From the NCBI RefSeq assembly GCF_001632365.1, contig NW_024468562.1:208132-272131 (forward strand): a stretch of 64,000 nucleotides of DNA. Reading direction: 5' to 3'. The DNA is from Laetiporus sulphureus 93-53. Lineage: Eukaryota > Basidiomycota > Agaricomycetes > Polyporales > Laetiporaceae. The notes beneath the pieces are model-generated. The model saw only the letters and a program-made list of their open reading frames with translations. It was not told the DNA's origin and did no database searches. Shown in pieces: positions 12,501 through 27,500 of the stretch (the first letter of the stretch is position 1; each line of letters begins with the position of its first letter). Position numbers and translations under genes: made by a program.

Positions 12501-15500
12501 TGCTGCCGAGGTCTGATAAGGTAGGGGTGTACGCTAGACGCGCTTGCTGTTCGCGGCTGCGAGCTTAGCGGGTCGGCCAACATTCGTCCAACAGATTCTG
12601 AACTGCCCTACGGACACTCTCAACGGCCATCGTTCATCACGCAGCTCAATTTTTGTAGTGAATGCGGCAGATGCTGAATGCACCAGCCGGTTCCTCCTCC
12701 TTCGCCTGGCTCCATTTACCTATCTCAGTTCATCGCTCTCTGGTTCATCTCAGAACATCATGGGTGCATACTACGACGAGGTGGAGATTAAGGACATGGT
12801 CTGGGATGAGAAGCGGGTTAACATTATTCGTGTCCCTGTGGAGCCCGCTTCGAGATTTCACTGAAGCAACTCGCAAACAACGAAGACTTTGCCCTCTCGG
12901 CAGTCTTGTCATCCGAGTGATCTACGATCTTGTGAGTCCTATTCATTATTTCTGCCAGAGTGGAGCTTATGGACTGTTCATCTAGCTCGATTATGAGGAC
13001 GAGCCCTGGGATGAAGACGATGAGGGCGAGACTGCAAGCGATGGCAGTGGCGAGGGGCACTTTGAAGACGCCTTTGATTGTCTCAATATCGCTGGCAAGC
13101 AGCCACGCTCTGTCGCCGTCGCTGTGGGCCAGCCAGTCAAGTTGGTCGATAGACAGAATCGGGCTCGGCACTGCACACAGCACTCGCTGACTCGCCCAAA
13201 GTATGATACTCCATGTTCGTTCGCGATCCGCCACTGCTGGCAGCATCTTCAACACAAGGCTCTTATGTCGCCTGCAACAGAGGATCGCTCCGCTCGATGT
13301 GGGTATGAGCACTATATTATATCTTTTTACGCTTATGTGGAATGTGTACAAGAGTGTGGGTGAGTTGTCCCTGCGGCATACTTGATATTTCGCATCGATC
13401 GCGCGAGGGTGAAAGCACTCCAGTACTATCATGTTGATTACATGACCGCCGATGTTTCAAAGCTTGAGACTCATTCCGACAGCACACCGTGCCCGCGGCG
13501 ATCATGACATCGGCTGGTCGCTTCAAAGATCTGCATTCATAGCCGAGAAAAATCAATCTGTATAACGAGGACATAGGTACAGATAAGCGAAGCAAGGGAC
13601 GGTGACATGGAATCGTGTCCGCCATGCAGTACTTACATCTGGCACTGAGTACACAAACTGGCGTAGGAACTGCGGGACGTCCGAGAATATGTCGCCGATG
13701 CGATGCAAGCGTCATGAGGGTTTTCTGTGAAGACGGCGATATGGTGACAAGGGGTATCATGATGACCGTGGACGACAGGGTAACTGTGATAGTCGACGAA
13801 TAGGGCAGGGGATATGCGATAGGCCACAGTGACAATGACAATGACATGCCATATCCAGGATCACGGTAACGGCGTGACGAAGGCGAGCAAGGAGGTTGGA
13901 TGAGAGTACGATGCTCGGACTGAAGCCTGGCGGAGCTGCACGTCCAGGATGATTTGGAAAGGAAAGTGAAGATGAGCTGGCATGACTGTGAAAGCAGAAA
14001 TTGCCTATGCGGCGGTTTGCTCGATTGGATGAGGCTGCTTATCGGCCAGTTGTTTTCCTTTCAACGCCCCCTCAGTGTCACTCGGAAATCGGTGTCCGCC
14101 ATGATAAATACTGAATCCATGTGAGTTCGGTCAGGTATCCAAGAAACGAGGATGACGCACGTCAACCTGTTCTTGTCATTCAGTTTAGGAAAACGGGCGC
14201 AGATCTCTGTGCAAACGTTGACGCGCTGTGAGTCATTCAACACAATACCGGCAAAGTCTATCCACAAGTCTCGCAGCTCGGCAAAATGGCCCTCAGCCAA
14301 AAGCTCATCAATCTGAATGCAGACCTCTGGATCAAATGCATTAAGCAAAGCATCTGTCTCCCATTTTGAATGGCTTTCTACGGAGAAACGGATATAATTG
14401 AGATGTTTTGACGATACTGTGTTGAGCAGAGGCAGAAGCACACTCTGGACAAACAGTGCAACAACATTCATTTTCGAAGTGTCGATTCCCAGAATCAGTT
14501 TCTGCAGATTGACGTTTGCTTCAAAGCTGACAGGGTGCACTCAAAAAGTATGAGCCATGCTTTGCATGCGTCATTATTTGAGTGAATACTCACGGAGCAA
14601 GGACTGGAAATCGCCATCGGCATCTTCCTCAGGTGCATTGAATTCGATTTCTGCGATCTCGAGCCCCCTGCCGGCTATGTTCAACATGCCTTGAGTAAAG
14701 GCAAGAGCCGCCGCAGAGACTTGCGGAGTTAGGGAGACATTTTCGAGGACAGCTCGATCCAGCAGACCGAGAAGGATATGTCCAATGTGTTCGAAGCACG
14801 ACATGTCATACCCAAGAAAAGTCACTGTCGTCAAAGGCATGCGGTGGTGTTCAGGCAGTGGAGCCATGGATCTCCGTTCGCTCCAGTGCAGGTAGCGGCA
14901 CTTAAGGTGCTGCAGATGAGGAAATGAACAGATGAGCTGAAAGAAGGGGCTCGCCGATGGCAACGTTACATTCCATAGCTCTAATGATGTGAGATGACTG
15001 GATTCGCTCAAGCTCCAAAACGCCAAATTGCGCGTAGAACACTGCTCGAAGCTGACGTTCGTGAAGGCGAGCGAGGCCAGCTTTGGAAGTTTCCCTGCCA
15101 GCATCACGAGAATCGATCCCAACTCCGGACCGGTCGTAATAGTGGTCTCCGAGACAGACCCGATCGATAACCATTGCACGCATGCACCGAGGAGAGGTAT
15201 CCGCGTCAGTGACCTCGCACAGGCGGCAGCCTCTTTCCGAGTGTGGAGCCTGGGCGTCTCGAAAAGGACCGCGCGGCTCTCGGTGTACCACCCTTGGCAA
15301 ACGAGGGCGCAGTTCAACAGAGTTTCTTCTTCGGTCCACGGATCGAGATGGTCGATGATGCGCTCGAAGATCTCGGGCGGAAGTCGAGGCTGAGGGTTAT
15401 TAATGACAAGCTGGGCTGCATTGGCGTCCACCGGTGCGGCCATGGCAGGATCGGACGGCTTGTATTGTTATATGAGCAAGTGTCAGAGGACATGACTGTA

Positions 15501-18500
15501 GCTGCTCACGAGTGGATTTAATGTGCGCGAGACGTGGCCCGACGAAATGGGGAATGCCAATGATGTCGATGAGAGTGAATAAGAGTGGAATGGACGGCCC
15601 TGCGGCAGCTTGGGGTGTGGAAGATGAACGTAACCACCGAACCACAAGCGCTCACTGGTCCAAGACGGTCTGCTGACGCTTACACAGCCTCTGCTGGCGG
15701 CATTTTGATCATTGCATACCTCCACTGTGCAAGGATACTATAGTCTATGGTTGGCCGGGCCATTCTGCAAAATATCTCGTAGATCACGTATAACAATTCG
15801 AGTCGTTGGCCAAATCACTTTACTTTTTAGCAACGGGTGCGCAAACATTTAAACTAGCTATATAATTCATAAGCTCACCAAAAGGTGGGGAGAACAGCGT
15901 GTCGGAGAACTTCCAAGTGAGAGGGTGCTGAACGGAAGGGTAATCAAAGGGTAATGCAAAGTCTTGTCACCCATCAGTCACATCTTGCCGCGCAACTCCG
16001 ACAACGGCTTGTGTCGGCACATGCGGCGAGTTGCTTTATGATGCAGGTGCCACTGATGGCGTGATCGGACTTCGAAACCGTGATTGCCTTTCCGAGCCGC
16101 GGTGGTCGACACCCGTCACGCCTGGTCAATGTCATAGCCCACAAACAAAACCGGACTTTTGATAATGTGAATGTACATATGGCACTGCACTATAGTGTGC
16201 GCCGCAGTCGCTGCGAAACAAATTCCTGTGATGGACGGGATACCCGGCAACGGCGGTATGGTGTTGATGTTCCAGGTCCGATTTCTACATAAAAGATCAA
16301 AGTAACAATACCAAAATATCGCATCATTCTTGCAACGAGAATGTGTACCACAACGATCTCGTCAACCGAATGCCACACTTCAGCCAAGCTGCACTCATGC
16401 GATGCTGAATGCATCTGATCCAGACTTTGAGGAACGACCATGTGTTCGTTTCGCAAACCGCAGCAGCGAGACAATCGCCGCAGCCGTCATCCCGTCCATG
16501 CGCTTCGCTGCCCCCTAACCGCACATGGTTCAGCATATCGCGTGGGCCTAACTCAGGATAACATCCACTCACGATGCTCGTCGGCCGCACGCGAGCCAGA
16601 CGCTCCTTGGCCTCCAAGCTCAGCCCCACGACAGTGTTATAGTCGAGTCGTGGGTCAAGAGTGAGTGTTTCATCTTCCATAAAGATCCGCAGGTCTGCTT
16701 CTTGGCGGCGAAGGTGAGTCTCGTAGAGAGCTGAACAAGCCGCAGTGAGGAAGAAGCACGGATGTGTAGTATTGGTATAGGACGTGCGCACCCTCGATCA
16801 CGACTCGATTCAGGATCAGTGGCTCAACAGAGGCAAGTTCCGGTACGACAGGTATGAGATCATGGATATCATTGTTACGATGCCGGAGCATGTCGTACGC
16901 GCTACATATGTTTCGCATTGTCAGCTGTATAAATCGCAAGGATGCATAAACAATACCTTCGCCAGTTCCCGTCGCTCGAGACCTCAAAGCCCAGTGCTTG
17001 CCACCTCTGATAACCGTTATCAGCATAGTGACACCACACACACGAAACACCGCTGACGTGAGGACTGTACATGCACGACCTCATCAGGTTCGTAACCCGC
17101 TCGAGCTCATTGCGGGTTGCGACGAACGCCGACCACCGCTCATTCGACACCGCACCGATCTGCCGTCCTGCGTGACATGAGCGAACGCTGTCGTATGCGA
17201 TTCAGCATGTAGCACAACGCACCCTTCTCAGTGAGACGGATGTCGGCATTGTCGCTCCTGATAGTCATGCGGTACTCGGAGCGCGACGTGAACATGCGAT
17301 CTACATGTAAAGATTGGCCAAGTAAGTGGTGCATACCTCAGAATATAAAAGATGGACACCCACATGGCTCTTCCGCCCCTTTAACAATGAGGTCATCAAT
17401 CATGACACCGACGTATCCGTCTGCGCGAGAGACAACAAATGGAGGGCGATCGAGTGCGGACAAGCCAGCGTTTATGCCCGCAACGATGCCTTGCGCAGCA
17501 GCCTCTTCGTAACCGGTCGTCCCTTGATATCGTCGTGAGCGAATATAACAAGAAAAAACGTCAACATGAGCACCGTTTATTTGACCTGCGAGAAACAGGC
17601 CCTGAAACTTAGTGTAAAGCGAGATCACGTCAGAAATCGCCAAATGTTCGATGTACCTTGATACGTTTCGTCTCCAGCGTAGCTGGGAAGCAGAGTCAGC
17701 TGAGTGATAAGCACGGATAATTCGCTCCCAATACTGACGTCTTAGCTCCCTGGGATCGACGAAATCATATTCGACACCATATGCTGGCCGCGCTAGCTTC
17801 ACGTTCTCCAGTCCCGGCACAGAGCGATAAAGCGCTTCCTGAGCATCCTCAGGCATGCTGCATGACAGCCCATTCGGATATATCAGCTCTTCAAAATGCG
17901 TTATCAGTAAATTCTTTTAAGGCGGAGATATGTGGAAAGCGTATTGATGTGTGTGGCCGTGCAACCGTACGTACCGGAATCGTAGCCTTCTGGCTCTAAC
18001 CAGACCGTATGATGCTCTTTCTGGGGAAAGCGCAATATTTTCGCCTCTAACGAGGGACAGTACCGAGGACCTGCCGAGAGGGTGAATTACTTAGAGTAGT
18101 GCACAGAAGACATGGCAATTACCGCACCTTTCTTGGTCTCCTGTATATGGACGCTACGGTGCAAATTGTCTCGGACGATCTGATGTGTAGCAGTAGTTGT
18201 GTAAGTCTGATAGCAGACGACCTGGTTGTTCTGTGGAGTCAATCGAATCAACATGGACTCTGGAAGTGAGGGAGAAGTCCACCGACTGCGTTCGCCACGC
18301 TATTATTCATGTAGCTGAAAGGAGTAGGTACAACATCTCCTGGTTGCTGTGAGAGATTATCGAAGTTGATACTGTCCTTGTACAGCCTCGCAGGCGTCCC
18401 CGTTTGCAGTCGACCAAGTTTGAACCCTGCATTGCGGAGAGAAGCGGAGAGACCCACGGATGGCGCTTCGTTCATCCTTCCTGCTGGAAAGCGTTTCATT

Positions 18501-21500
18501 CCTGCACTGACGTGAGAAATCGCCAATGATGTTAGCAATAACTAACCGACCGATGTGAATCTCTCCAGAGAGGAACGTGCCCGTGCAGATGACGACTTGG
18601 GAGCATCGAATAATCTCGCCCGAGTCTATGCCAAAATTAGCAGCAGACTCAGAGAGACTGAGGTATGAAAACACCAGCCTAGTTGTACGCCTTCGACTGC
18701 AGGGCCCATCTGACCGTCAGCAACGGCACTGGGCGAGTGATGCAGTACGAGGTCGAATACACTCGCTGCACGTACGTCTAAATTAGGATAGTTATGAAGG
18801 GCTTCTTGCATGTGCTTTTTGTACAATTTCCTATCAATTTGAGCTCTGGGACCCTATAAATCGTTTGAGAGCGAGAGAGAGAGAAGACAATGGACATTCA
18901 CTAACCCAGACTGCAGCTCCTTTTGAACGATTCAACATGTGAAATTGGATTCCGCCGTTGTCTAGAATGCACACATGAGGAAACATGAGCACAAGATGGG
19001 ATGAGCAACAGACCCGCTACCCGGCCGCATAGGCCGTCCAGTGCATCGACCTCGCGAACCAGCGTTCCTTTGCCTACACCGCCCATGGACGGATTGCAGG
19101 ACAGCTCTCCAATGTTGTCCAGCTTCTGTGTAAGTAGTATTGTCCTTGCTCCAGTTCTTGCCGCACCTGCAGCTGCTTCGCAACCGGCATGTCCGCCACC
19201 AATGACACAAACTGAGACACTGTGAGCGACATAAACTGGGCGCTGCACGGGAAGGCTCGCACCATCGTACGCATCCGTGCTTTTAGCTAATGACATATAA
19301 TTTCGAATGTTGTACTCATGCCTCCGGAGTAAAGTGCGTGTGCAGCTCTTCATTTCAGGAGATTTGAGTGGCCGGCGGACAAATGATCGCGAAGCGCTCA
19401 GCGGGCGGTTGTTTGGATCAGAGGCTGTTGCCAAACAATTTCCATTCTTGGTGCAACGGCTCAGCAATTATGTAAACAAATGCCCCCTTGAGCTTTCCTC
19501 CTCTTCTGCCTGGCTTTGTTTGCCTGTCTCTCAGTGCACATCGCTCTCTGGTTCGTCTCAGAACATCATGGGTGCATACTACGACGAGGTGGAGATTGAG
19601 GACATGGTCTGGGATGAGGAGAAGCGGGTTTACCACTATCCATGTCCCTGCGGAGACCGCTTCGAGATTTCACGGAAGCAACTCGCAAACTACGAAGACA
19701 TTGCCACCTGTCCGAGTTGCAGTCTTGTCATCCGAGTGATCTATGATCCTGTAGGTCCTATCATTACTTATGCCATAGTAGAGCTCATGGACTGTTTAAT
19801 TAGCTCGATTATGAGGACGAGCCCTTGGATGAAGACGATGAGGGCGAGGCTGCAAGCGATGATTCCGATGAGAGCGATGACAGTGACGAGGAGCACTTTG
19901 AAGACGCCTTTGACAGTCTCAATATCGCTGACGAGCAGCCGTCTGCTGTCGCCGTCGCCGCATGAGTTCAGCTGGTCAAGTTGGTCGGTGGACAAGATTG
20001 GGCTCGGCGTTGCACCGGCACATGTTGACACGCCTACATCTAGCTACCACATGCTCGTTCATGACTCTCCAGCATACTCAACACAAGGCTCTTATGTTGC
20101 CTTCAATAGAGGATCGCTCCGTGCGCTGTGGGTACAAACACTATATCATATCTTTCTACGCTTACACGGAATGTGTATTATCGCCTCACAGATATTGATG
20201 GCTGGCCCAGATGGGGTATATACCTTGGATTCAAGACTCTGGTCGCACAGAAACTTGATGAGACAATATTCTAGCTAATCTAGGAGCATCAATCGCGAGG
20301 GTGATTTTGCGATAGTCAGGTTCAGTGCAGTCAGTCGTATTCTTCTAGACCTTTGTGGTACTGTTGCAATCCTGTTCTTTTAAATTAGTTGTACGATGTG
20401 CCGGCTTATGAATCTTTACTGAGCTTCCTGCGATTCACAGTACAGCTCGAAGTCTCGTGTGGTCCTCGGTACTGCCATGATATCAGTTCAAAGCGTGATG
20501 GTGAAATGTGTTGGGACGGGTTACGAAACTCTGAGTGGACAGAACCCTTGGTCCTTCGTCCGCCAGTGGCGGCAATGATAGCTCCGAATGGTCTCATCAG
20601 GGTGATATTCCGTGCAATGTGAAAAGTCATTTGCGTTCCTTGGGATTCGGAACCCTATACTTTTTTTCGGATCTCGCTACTGTCGTTCACAAGGTCAGTG
20701 AGTGCCTGGATCAATACTCGAAGCTCCTTCCTGACGTTCGGAACTGAGAGTCATCCAGCGTTTGCCCCTTGCTAATTTACGATCTTCAGGCCCTGGGCTC
20801 TAACTCCGCTTTCCGCCGGAATTGTGACTATTAACTATGGACAGCGTATTTTCATCCAGCCCTCTACCGTCGTCCCATTCCTCCGTGTCGTTCAGAAAGT
20901 GTACTAACGGTAAGAAAAAATCGATCTGCGTTGGGAACGGTGTTACTCAGCCGTAGAGACCCGCGCGGCTTCACTGTCGAAATCCAGCCCCTAAGGATAG
21001 CAGCACCACTGATTGATGCGGTGCGCCAATCATGCAACCCACGATGGCACCTCACATGGGGTCTCCGGCGTAATTAGCGCAGTGCCCAACTGACAGATCG
21101 TGCGTCGATTCTCGCTGATCTCCCAATCTGGTTGCTTGCGACTGTATGGCTTCGTCGAAACTATGCCTGACACAAACTCAAGACGACGTCTTCGCTGCCA
21201 GTGTCAATGTACGGCGCAATTTGGATGGCACCGTGGGACGAGCTCCGAGGCATTATGCCATTCACACTAACACTGGAATTGCAGGTTCGTTGTTCGTCCT
21301 GGTGAAGCAATGATGATCAGTCCCAGCATACATGCTATCGTGTGGCAAGGTGTCGGCATTATGTAACACGTAGGTATGCCGGGCACGTCAAACAATGGCT
21401 TCTTCACGGGCCCCATGCGACCCGTGCTCACGATGTCAAAGTGTCCCATCAGTCACCACGTAGCCGCGCGTTCACTGCCCTTTTCTCAGCGGCACAGTGT

Positions 21501-24500
21501 GGTACTCATATTGGTGGCGGCTAGGCCATCCCATTTCATACGCCGCAGTTTCTCTCTCTCCCCTTACGTGCCAAGCTCTTCTACGACTTTATCCGGGATA
21601 CTGAAACCGTTGGAACCATGTCAGCTATCGAAAAACTCACAGGCGCGCTCCTCATTGAGATTTGCATGGCGGTGATGTAGGTCCTGTGATTATCGCTGCA
21701 TAACTCTCAATATCTCTGACATGTTAGTTCGGTCGTGCAGGCTGTATGGAATGTCTACTATTCAGGCGTATGTCTACTGGTGGAACTATCCTGACGACCC
21801 TCTCACGATCAGGTCCATAGTCGGGACGGTTTGGTAAGTATTAGCGTTGTCTTATTTTCTTCTACGCATTGACGCTACGTAGGATCTTGGAGACGACCCA
21901 CACGGCGTTTTGTCTCCATCTCATATATAGTTATATGGTCAAGGATTTCGGTAATGTGCAGCCAATCGAACACATTGTGTGGTGCGTTAATATCCTGTGC
22001 TGTGTATTTATTCATCATTGATCGTCGACAGGAGCGCCGGGGTAAGCAATCATTGAGTGTCTGATCAAGTGAAGTTGTCCAACCTATGTCGATTTGACCA
22101 TGACTGTCAGGCTGCAGTACTGGTGGCGGTATGCCGAGATCTTCTAGGTAGCTTGTGATACCGGAATAACATGCTCATCCCCTTTAGGTATTCGTAGCCG
22201 CGATCGCTCAAGGGTACGTCATATGAACCTGATCGCGCATAAGTCCTAACCGCGTTTGTCACAGTTTCTTCATACGTCGGATTTGGGTCTGTGCGTGATG
22301 CTATATAGTCACGCCGGATCTTCTACTCACGCTCGGACATAGTGAGCCGGAACAACCGCTTTATCACTTGTGTTGCAGTAAGGTTGGTCTCTTTTCAACA
22401 ATTGGTGGTCCTAATCAAAGATGCACGTCTCAGGCAACATTATTATTCTGTCGAGTTTGTGAGCGAAACTATCACGACCGTTTGGCGTATACTGATTCGC
22501 TTGTTATAGGCACAGGCATCGGTGGGGATATTCTCCCGTTATGATTCATGCTGTTCTCTCATACAATCATTCCTCGTGCCAGCAACCTCTATCTTATCGT
22601 ATGTCCATGGTGTCAAGTGTGAACCGTCGCCCCTGACGCCATACCGATCACAGATGGAATATCACCGAATGGGCCAGTTTCCGCACGTCGATTGGACCCT
22701 TGGTAAGAGATATTCCCGGAATGACGACAGAATTTGACTTAGTGTGCTCCCATGAATAGTTCACCCTAACGTTCGGCGTCTCTTTGGCGGCCACCGAGGA
22801 CATGCTCATTGCTGGAACGCTTATATACTACCTGCAGAAAAGCCGCACAGGAGCACGGAGGTATGCATCAGTCATCAACCGCAGAGCGACTTCTTACTGT
22901 GGTCATGTATTGCAGGACAGACCACCTCATCAGGACATTGCAGACATATATCATCAACACAGGAAGCCTCACGATGTTCGTACTTGCGATCCCCACTAGT
23001 CCTGCGCAGCCGTATGAATAATGGCCATCTTTTCACTGCAGGCTTGTATCTATCACGATCGTTTTGACCGTGAGTTGCTACAGTCTCAACTGCTGCACGC
23101 ACGCATGTTGACAGCATCCTGCATTCTGTAGTATATATTCTATGAGGGCAGTTTGCTCTTCGTAGGCATGGTCACCGTGCAGGGGAAACGTGCGTATCCA
23201 GGACTTTCCTCGTACAGTTCTACTGACGATGATCACGCAGTCTACGCCAACTCCTTCCTTGCTACGTAAGTTGCGTGTGCTTTCTACCTCTCAGGCTCCA
23301 CCACATGCTCACGTTCGACGAAGGTTGAATGCTCGACAGCACTTGACTAGTCCTCGAGGCACCGCAGCAGGCGATGCGATCACCATGAGTTTCGCTGCTG
23401 CAAAGATTGCCGCTGGCGATAGGTACAGGGTACCAGCAGTACGTTTCCTGCACGTTCAGACCGAAGACAGAAGTGTGCTCAGCAATTTGTCCAGCGCCAC
23501 ATTGAGATCTATCAGACTGTCACGAAGGCCATGCACGATGACGCCGCACAAGGCATCGACGTAGGGTCCAGCATGACTGAAACTCCCGAGAATGTGGATA
23601 TGGGCGTGGACGGCGTGGACGGGCGCAAAGGCCAGATTTTGGTCTAATCCAGATGCCATGGCCCGTGATCACACGAGGCGGCGAGTGCTCCCATGGAACG
23701 AATGATTTAGTGTACGATACGTGGACATCTAAGATGCTACGAATGGATGATATACAGCAGGGTTCAGGCACCGCAAACCTCAAGCATGGGGACGTGGGTG
23801 GTCGTCGGTGTCTTCTTCCGACTTATCCTGAAATGCAGAGTAGTAAGAGTCCGCGCAGAAGTACTGTAGGACGGGTTAGCTCACTCATCAGCGCGATTCC
23901 TCCAGGCGAAACCTTCGCGATATTAAAGGTACGATACAAACTGCCTATCTATATCATAATATAAGCATATACGCATATCTAGGCCGAGCATCTCTACGCA
24001 TGCATACCGGCGTCATCCGTGTCGATGCCGTAGAACTGCCACATCCTCCGCGCGTCCATGTCTGGCACCCCAGACATCTGCGACCGTGTCCTGCCGTCTC
24101 TCTGCATGACCATCTTCCTCTGCGAGATTCCGATCAGAATTGGCGCATGCGCAGGAGCTACCTGACAAAGCAAAATACTTACAAGTCCAAGCGTGATCTT
24201 GATTCCGGACGGACCGGGCTTGTACTGCTCCAGCTGGACGCCCTTGATCGGGTCCTCACGTCGCTCGCTACGCTCTATCATCTTGAGTATATTGCGCGCG
24301 GCAACCTCGGCCTGCACAGGGCATCAGCACCCGCTGCCCGGACAAGCGACCGAGAACGTACCTGACTAGCTGAGTTCCGTCCAGCATTCTGCGCGCCGAA
24401 CGCATCCACTGCATCGCCAATGGCAAATAAGTGCGGATAGGGCACGCGAAGATTTTCTTCCGCCTGCTGCGAGTCGGCTGTCGAGGTCTTGCTGATCGCA

Positions 24501-27500
24501 GTCGAGAGACCGACCGTCGAAGTCGTCGGCACTGCGATCTGCATCGTCCGCGCGACATGTACGAGGCCCTTCTTTGGGCCATCTTTGATCACGGCATCCG
24601 GGATCGCCTCGGCAACGAGCGCAGTGTTGGGCTTCTGGCCTGTGCATAGAAGCTGCAGAGTGTCAGTAGTATCCTTGAAGCGGACAAGGCGCCGACTAAC
24701 TATGAGCTCCGCGCGGATCTCTCGCCCACTAAGGGTGCGAACGACACGCTCTTTCTTGCCGTCAGGCGTTGTGACCGTCTTGCCTTCTTTAATAGAGGAA
24801 AGATCGAGTCTCTCGCCAAGGATGACGTTGACGTTCAAAGCAGCCAGAGATGGCATGACTGCACTCAGTTCGCGTAAGATATGAGAAATAGGCATTTTTA
24901 TGGTTTATTGTATTCACCCTCCTTGTGCATCGATTCCTCAAAAGTTGGGAGGAGGAGATCGCGGGAGTGGAGCAGCGTAACGTGCTTCTTCGGGTAGACT
25001 TCTGCAATATCGCTGGCGTACTCTGCAAGAGCTTCACCAATGCTGTCCAATAATGAAAAATTGCAGACTACTCACGAACGCCCAACGGACCCCCACCTAC
25101 AACAAGAACGCTAGATGCCATCTCAATCCTGTCGTGAGCACGCTGTAACCACTCGATCCCCTCTGCCTTCGTTCCTTGGTATGAATGTGCGCTTGCTGTA
25201 GACCGAACACCGGCAGAGGTATGATGCGCGCCATCCGCCTGATGGACGCCTGTCGCCACCGCTGAGACATCCTTATCGTCCCCCACAGGCCCCCAAAGGT
25301 CGATGGGCGCAGGCAGATGGCTCCCCAGAGCATACACCACATAGTCGAAGTGCAGAGTTCTTGACGGCTCATCGATACCGTGTTCCGGGAAGGCACGAGA
25401 AAGGGACACGGTGTGCGGGGTGAGCGATGTAACTTGCGCGTGAAGTACAACGGCGTTCGTGGAGGTAGAGGCGGGCGATTCACCTGGGAGATGGAACATG
25501 GGGTTGTACGGGATGAAGGCCTTATGGGCGTGCTCAGGCAAGACGGCATAGCGCGGCAGGACATACAGATGGTTCATGTGGCTATTCCGGTCCACGACCA
25601 CCACTCTCCAGTTCTTCGGGAGGTTCTGCGCGAGGAGTATGGCGGCGCGGGAGCCTTGTATACCGTGCATCAGTGCACGTATAAGCAACACAGTGCACGC
25701 GAGACTCACCTCCATAAGACGCGCCCAGCACCGCAACGGTTCGCGAAATCGCAGAGGAGACCATCTCTGTTCTCTACTGCTTTGCACCAAGAGGACTACT
25801 GTACGACTGTCATGGCTATACTTAAATATTAGTTACGATGCACAGTCGCCGAGAAGACGCGTCAATGTCGGCAATGATAGTCAGGGGGATGCCGCTCTAG
25901 CCTGTTGATCAGTAACGGCATCTGTTGTTCTGGAAGGAAAAGAGGAACGGAAGTGAGGACACTTTCTGCCGGGCGGCCGGGCGTATCAGATAAGATGCCG
26001 ATGCAATCAAATTTCGGCTTATCTGATAAGATATGTCAGCATGTCAGAAATGACCGATGTTCGCTCCACTGGTTCGACTCACACAATCCCCACATAATAT
26101 TTTCAGAACCATTTGGTAATTCTGCGAGAACGGGAGCCTGGAGGTCTCGCAGTTAAAATCGTGGTCAGGTTTCTCGCCGACACATCCGCTTGCCTTTGAT
26201 ATTAGCCTCACGCATCAGCTGCGGTTGCGAATGGATCGAGTCGAAACATTAGTACACACCTGATTTGTCAGAATCCGATCTTTTTGTGTTCCAGGCCATA
26301 GAGAGCACGGACGATGAATGTCCGGACTCCGAAGCAGAAACGTTCATGGAGCCCCGCAGTTGCACTTGAATGAGCCAAGAAAGGGCTCGCCAAGTGCTGC
26401 TGCGACGCGAGCTTGGCTTGGGCCGTGGCCTACTACATGAATATAACAATTGGTCTGCTTCATCCTCACACCGCAGACATGAAAGCATTTGCGACCGTTA
26501 CTTAATGACACGAAATTGTAATTGACTGCCTCTTTGGGAAATAAAGTTGCTTAATTAGGGCATAGTGTTGCATAGGTCACACTTTAGAACACATTTTCAG
26601 TGCATTTGCAGCGGGAATAAATGCCTTCATGCCTGCAGTGTCAGCGTCCTCTTCTTTTCGTCTGAAAGGCTTGAGTTCGTCGGGATACAAGCTGCGAAGC
26701 AGGAGCGCCAGGGTCCCAGGGAATTGAGTCGGGTCGATGAAGGCGAAAGGAGGGCGTCGGATATTTAACCGCCCGCCTGTCATTGAGACGCTGCGATAGG
26801 CTCAAAGTTGATCGTTGATCACGCACGAAAACGGCGAGAAATTGACGGAACACTGACCTTGCATTCTCACTCTGCTCAGTCCGCGTAGGCGGATGTTACA
26901 TGAATGCACGACATTCCGCGCTGCGACTTGTGACCGAAAGTCTTGCAAAGCTGAGCGTAAACTTGACGAGCCGGCGGCACAGAATTTGGCAACCTGTAGT
27001 CGCGACGACACGAGGATCGTTCATTTGGATAGTCGCCAACATATATGGTCCCAGCATGATCTTTACGTTTCTGCTGTCTCACAGGCTAGGAATGGACGCG
27101 ACGTTCGATTCGTCTCCGTGGTGTTCAAGAGCGTGCACTTTGCGTTCTTGCCAACGACGGCTCTGAGACACCGTGAGTGCTTTGTGTCAAACAACTTTGC
27201 GCCAGGGACGCTCGCGATTATATAAATAAGAATGGATGGGACGGACCGAACGGGTTATTTCGAGAGCAGTTGAGGGAGGGTAAGTGATACTCTCGAAGGA
27301 TGTTGTTACTTATCTCATGCACTTCGTCATCAGACCATCGAACCGCATCCAGCCTGAGGAGGAGCTAGCTATAGCTACGTTCTCAATTTGCCTTTGACAC
27401 CGCACTACATCTGCAGCCATCTTCGTATACATGCGATTACTTCATAGAGACATCTTTTCTGGTCCTGAACTCTTCTCGCGCAATATTTTCGCGAGATTAG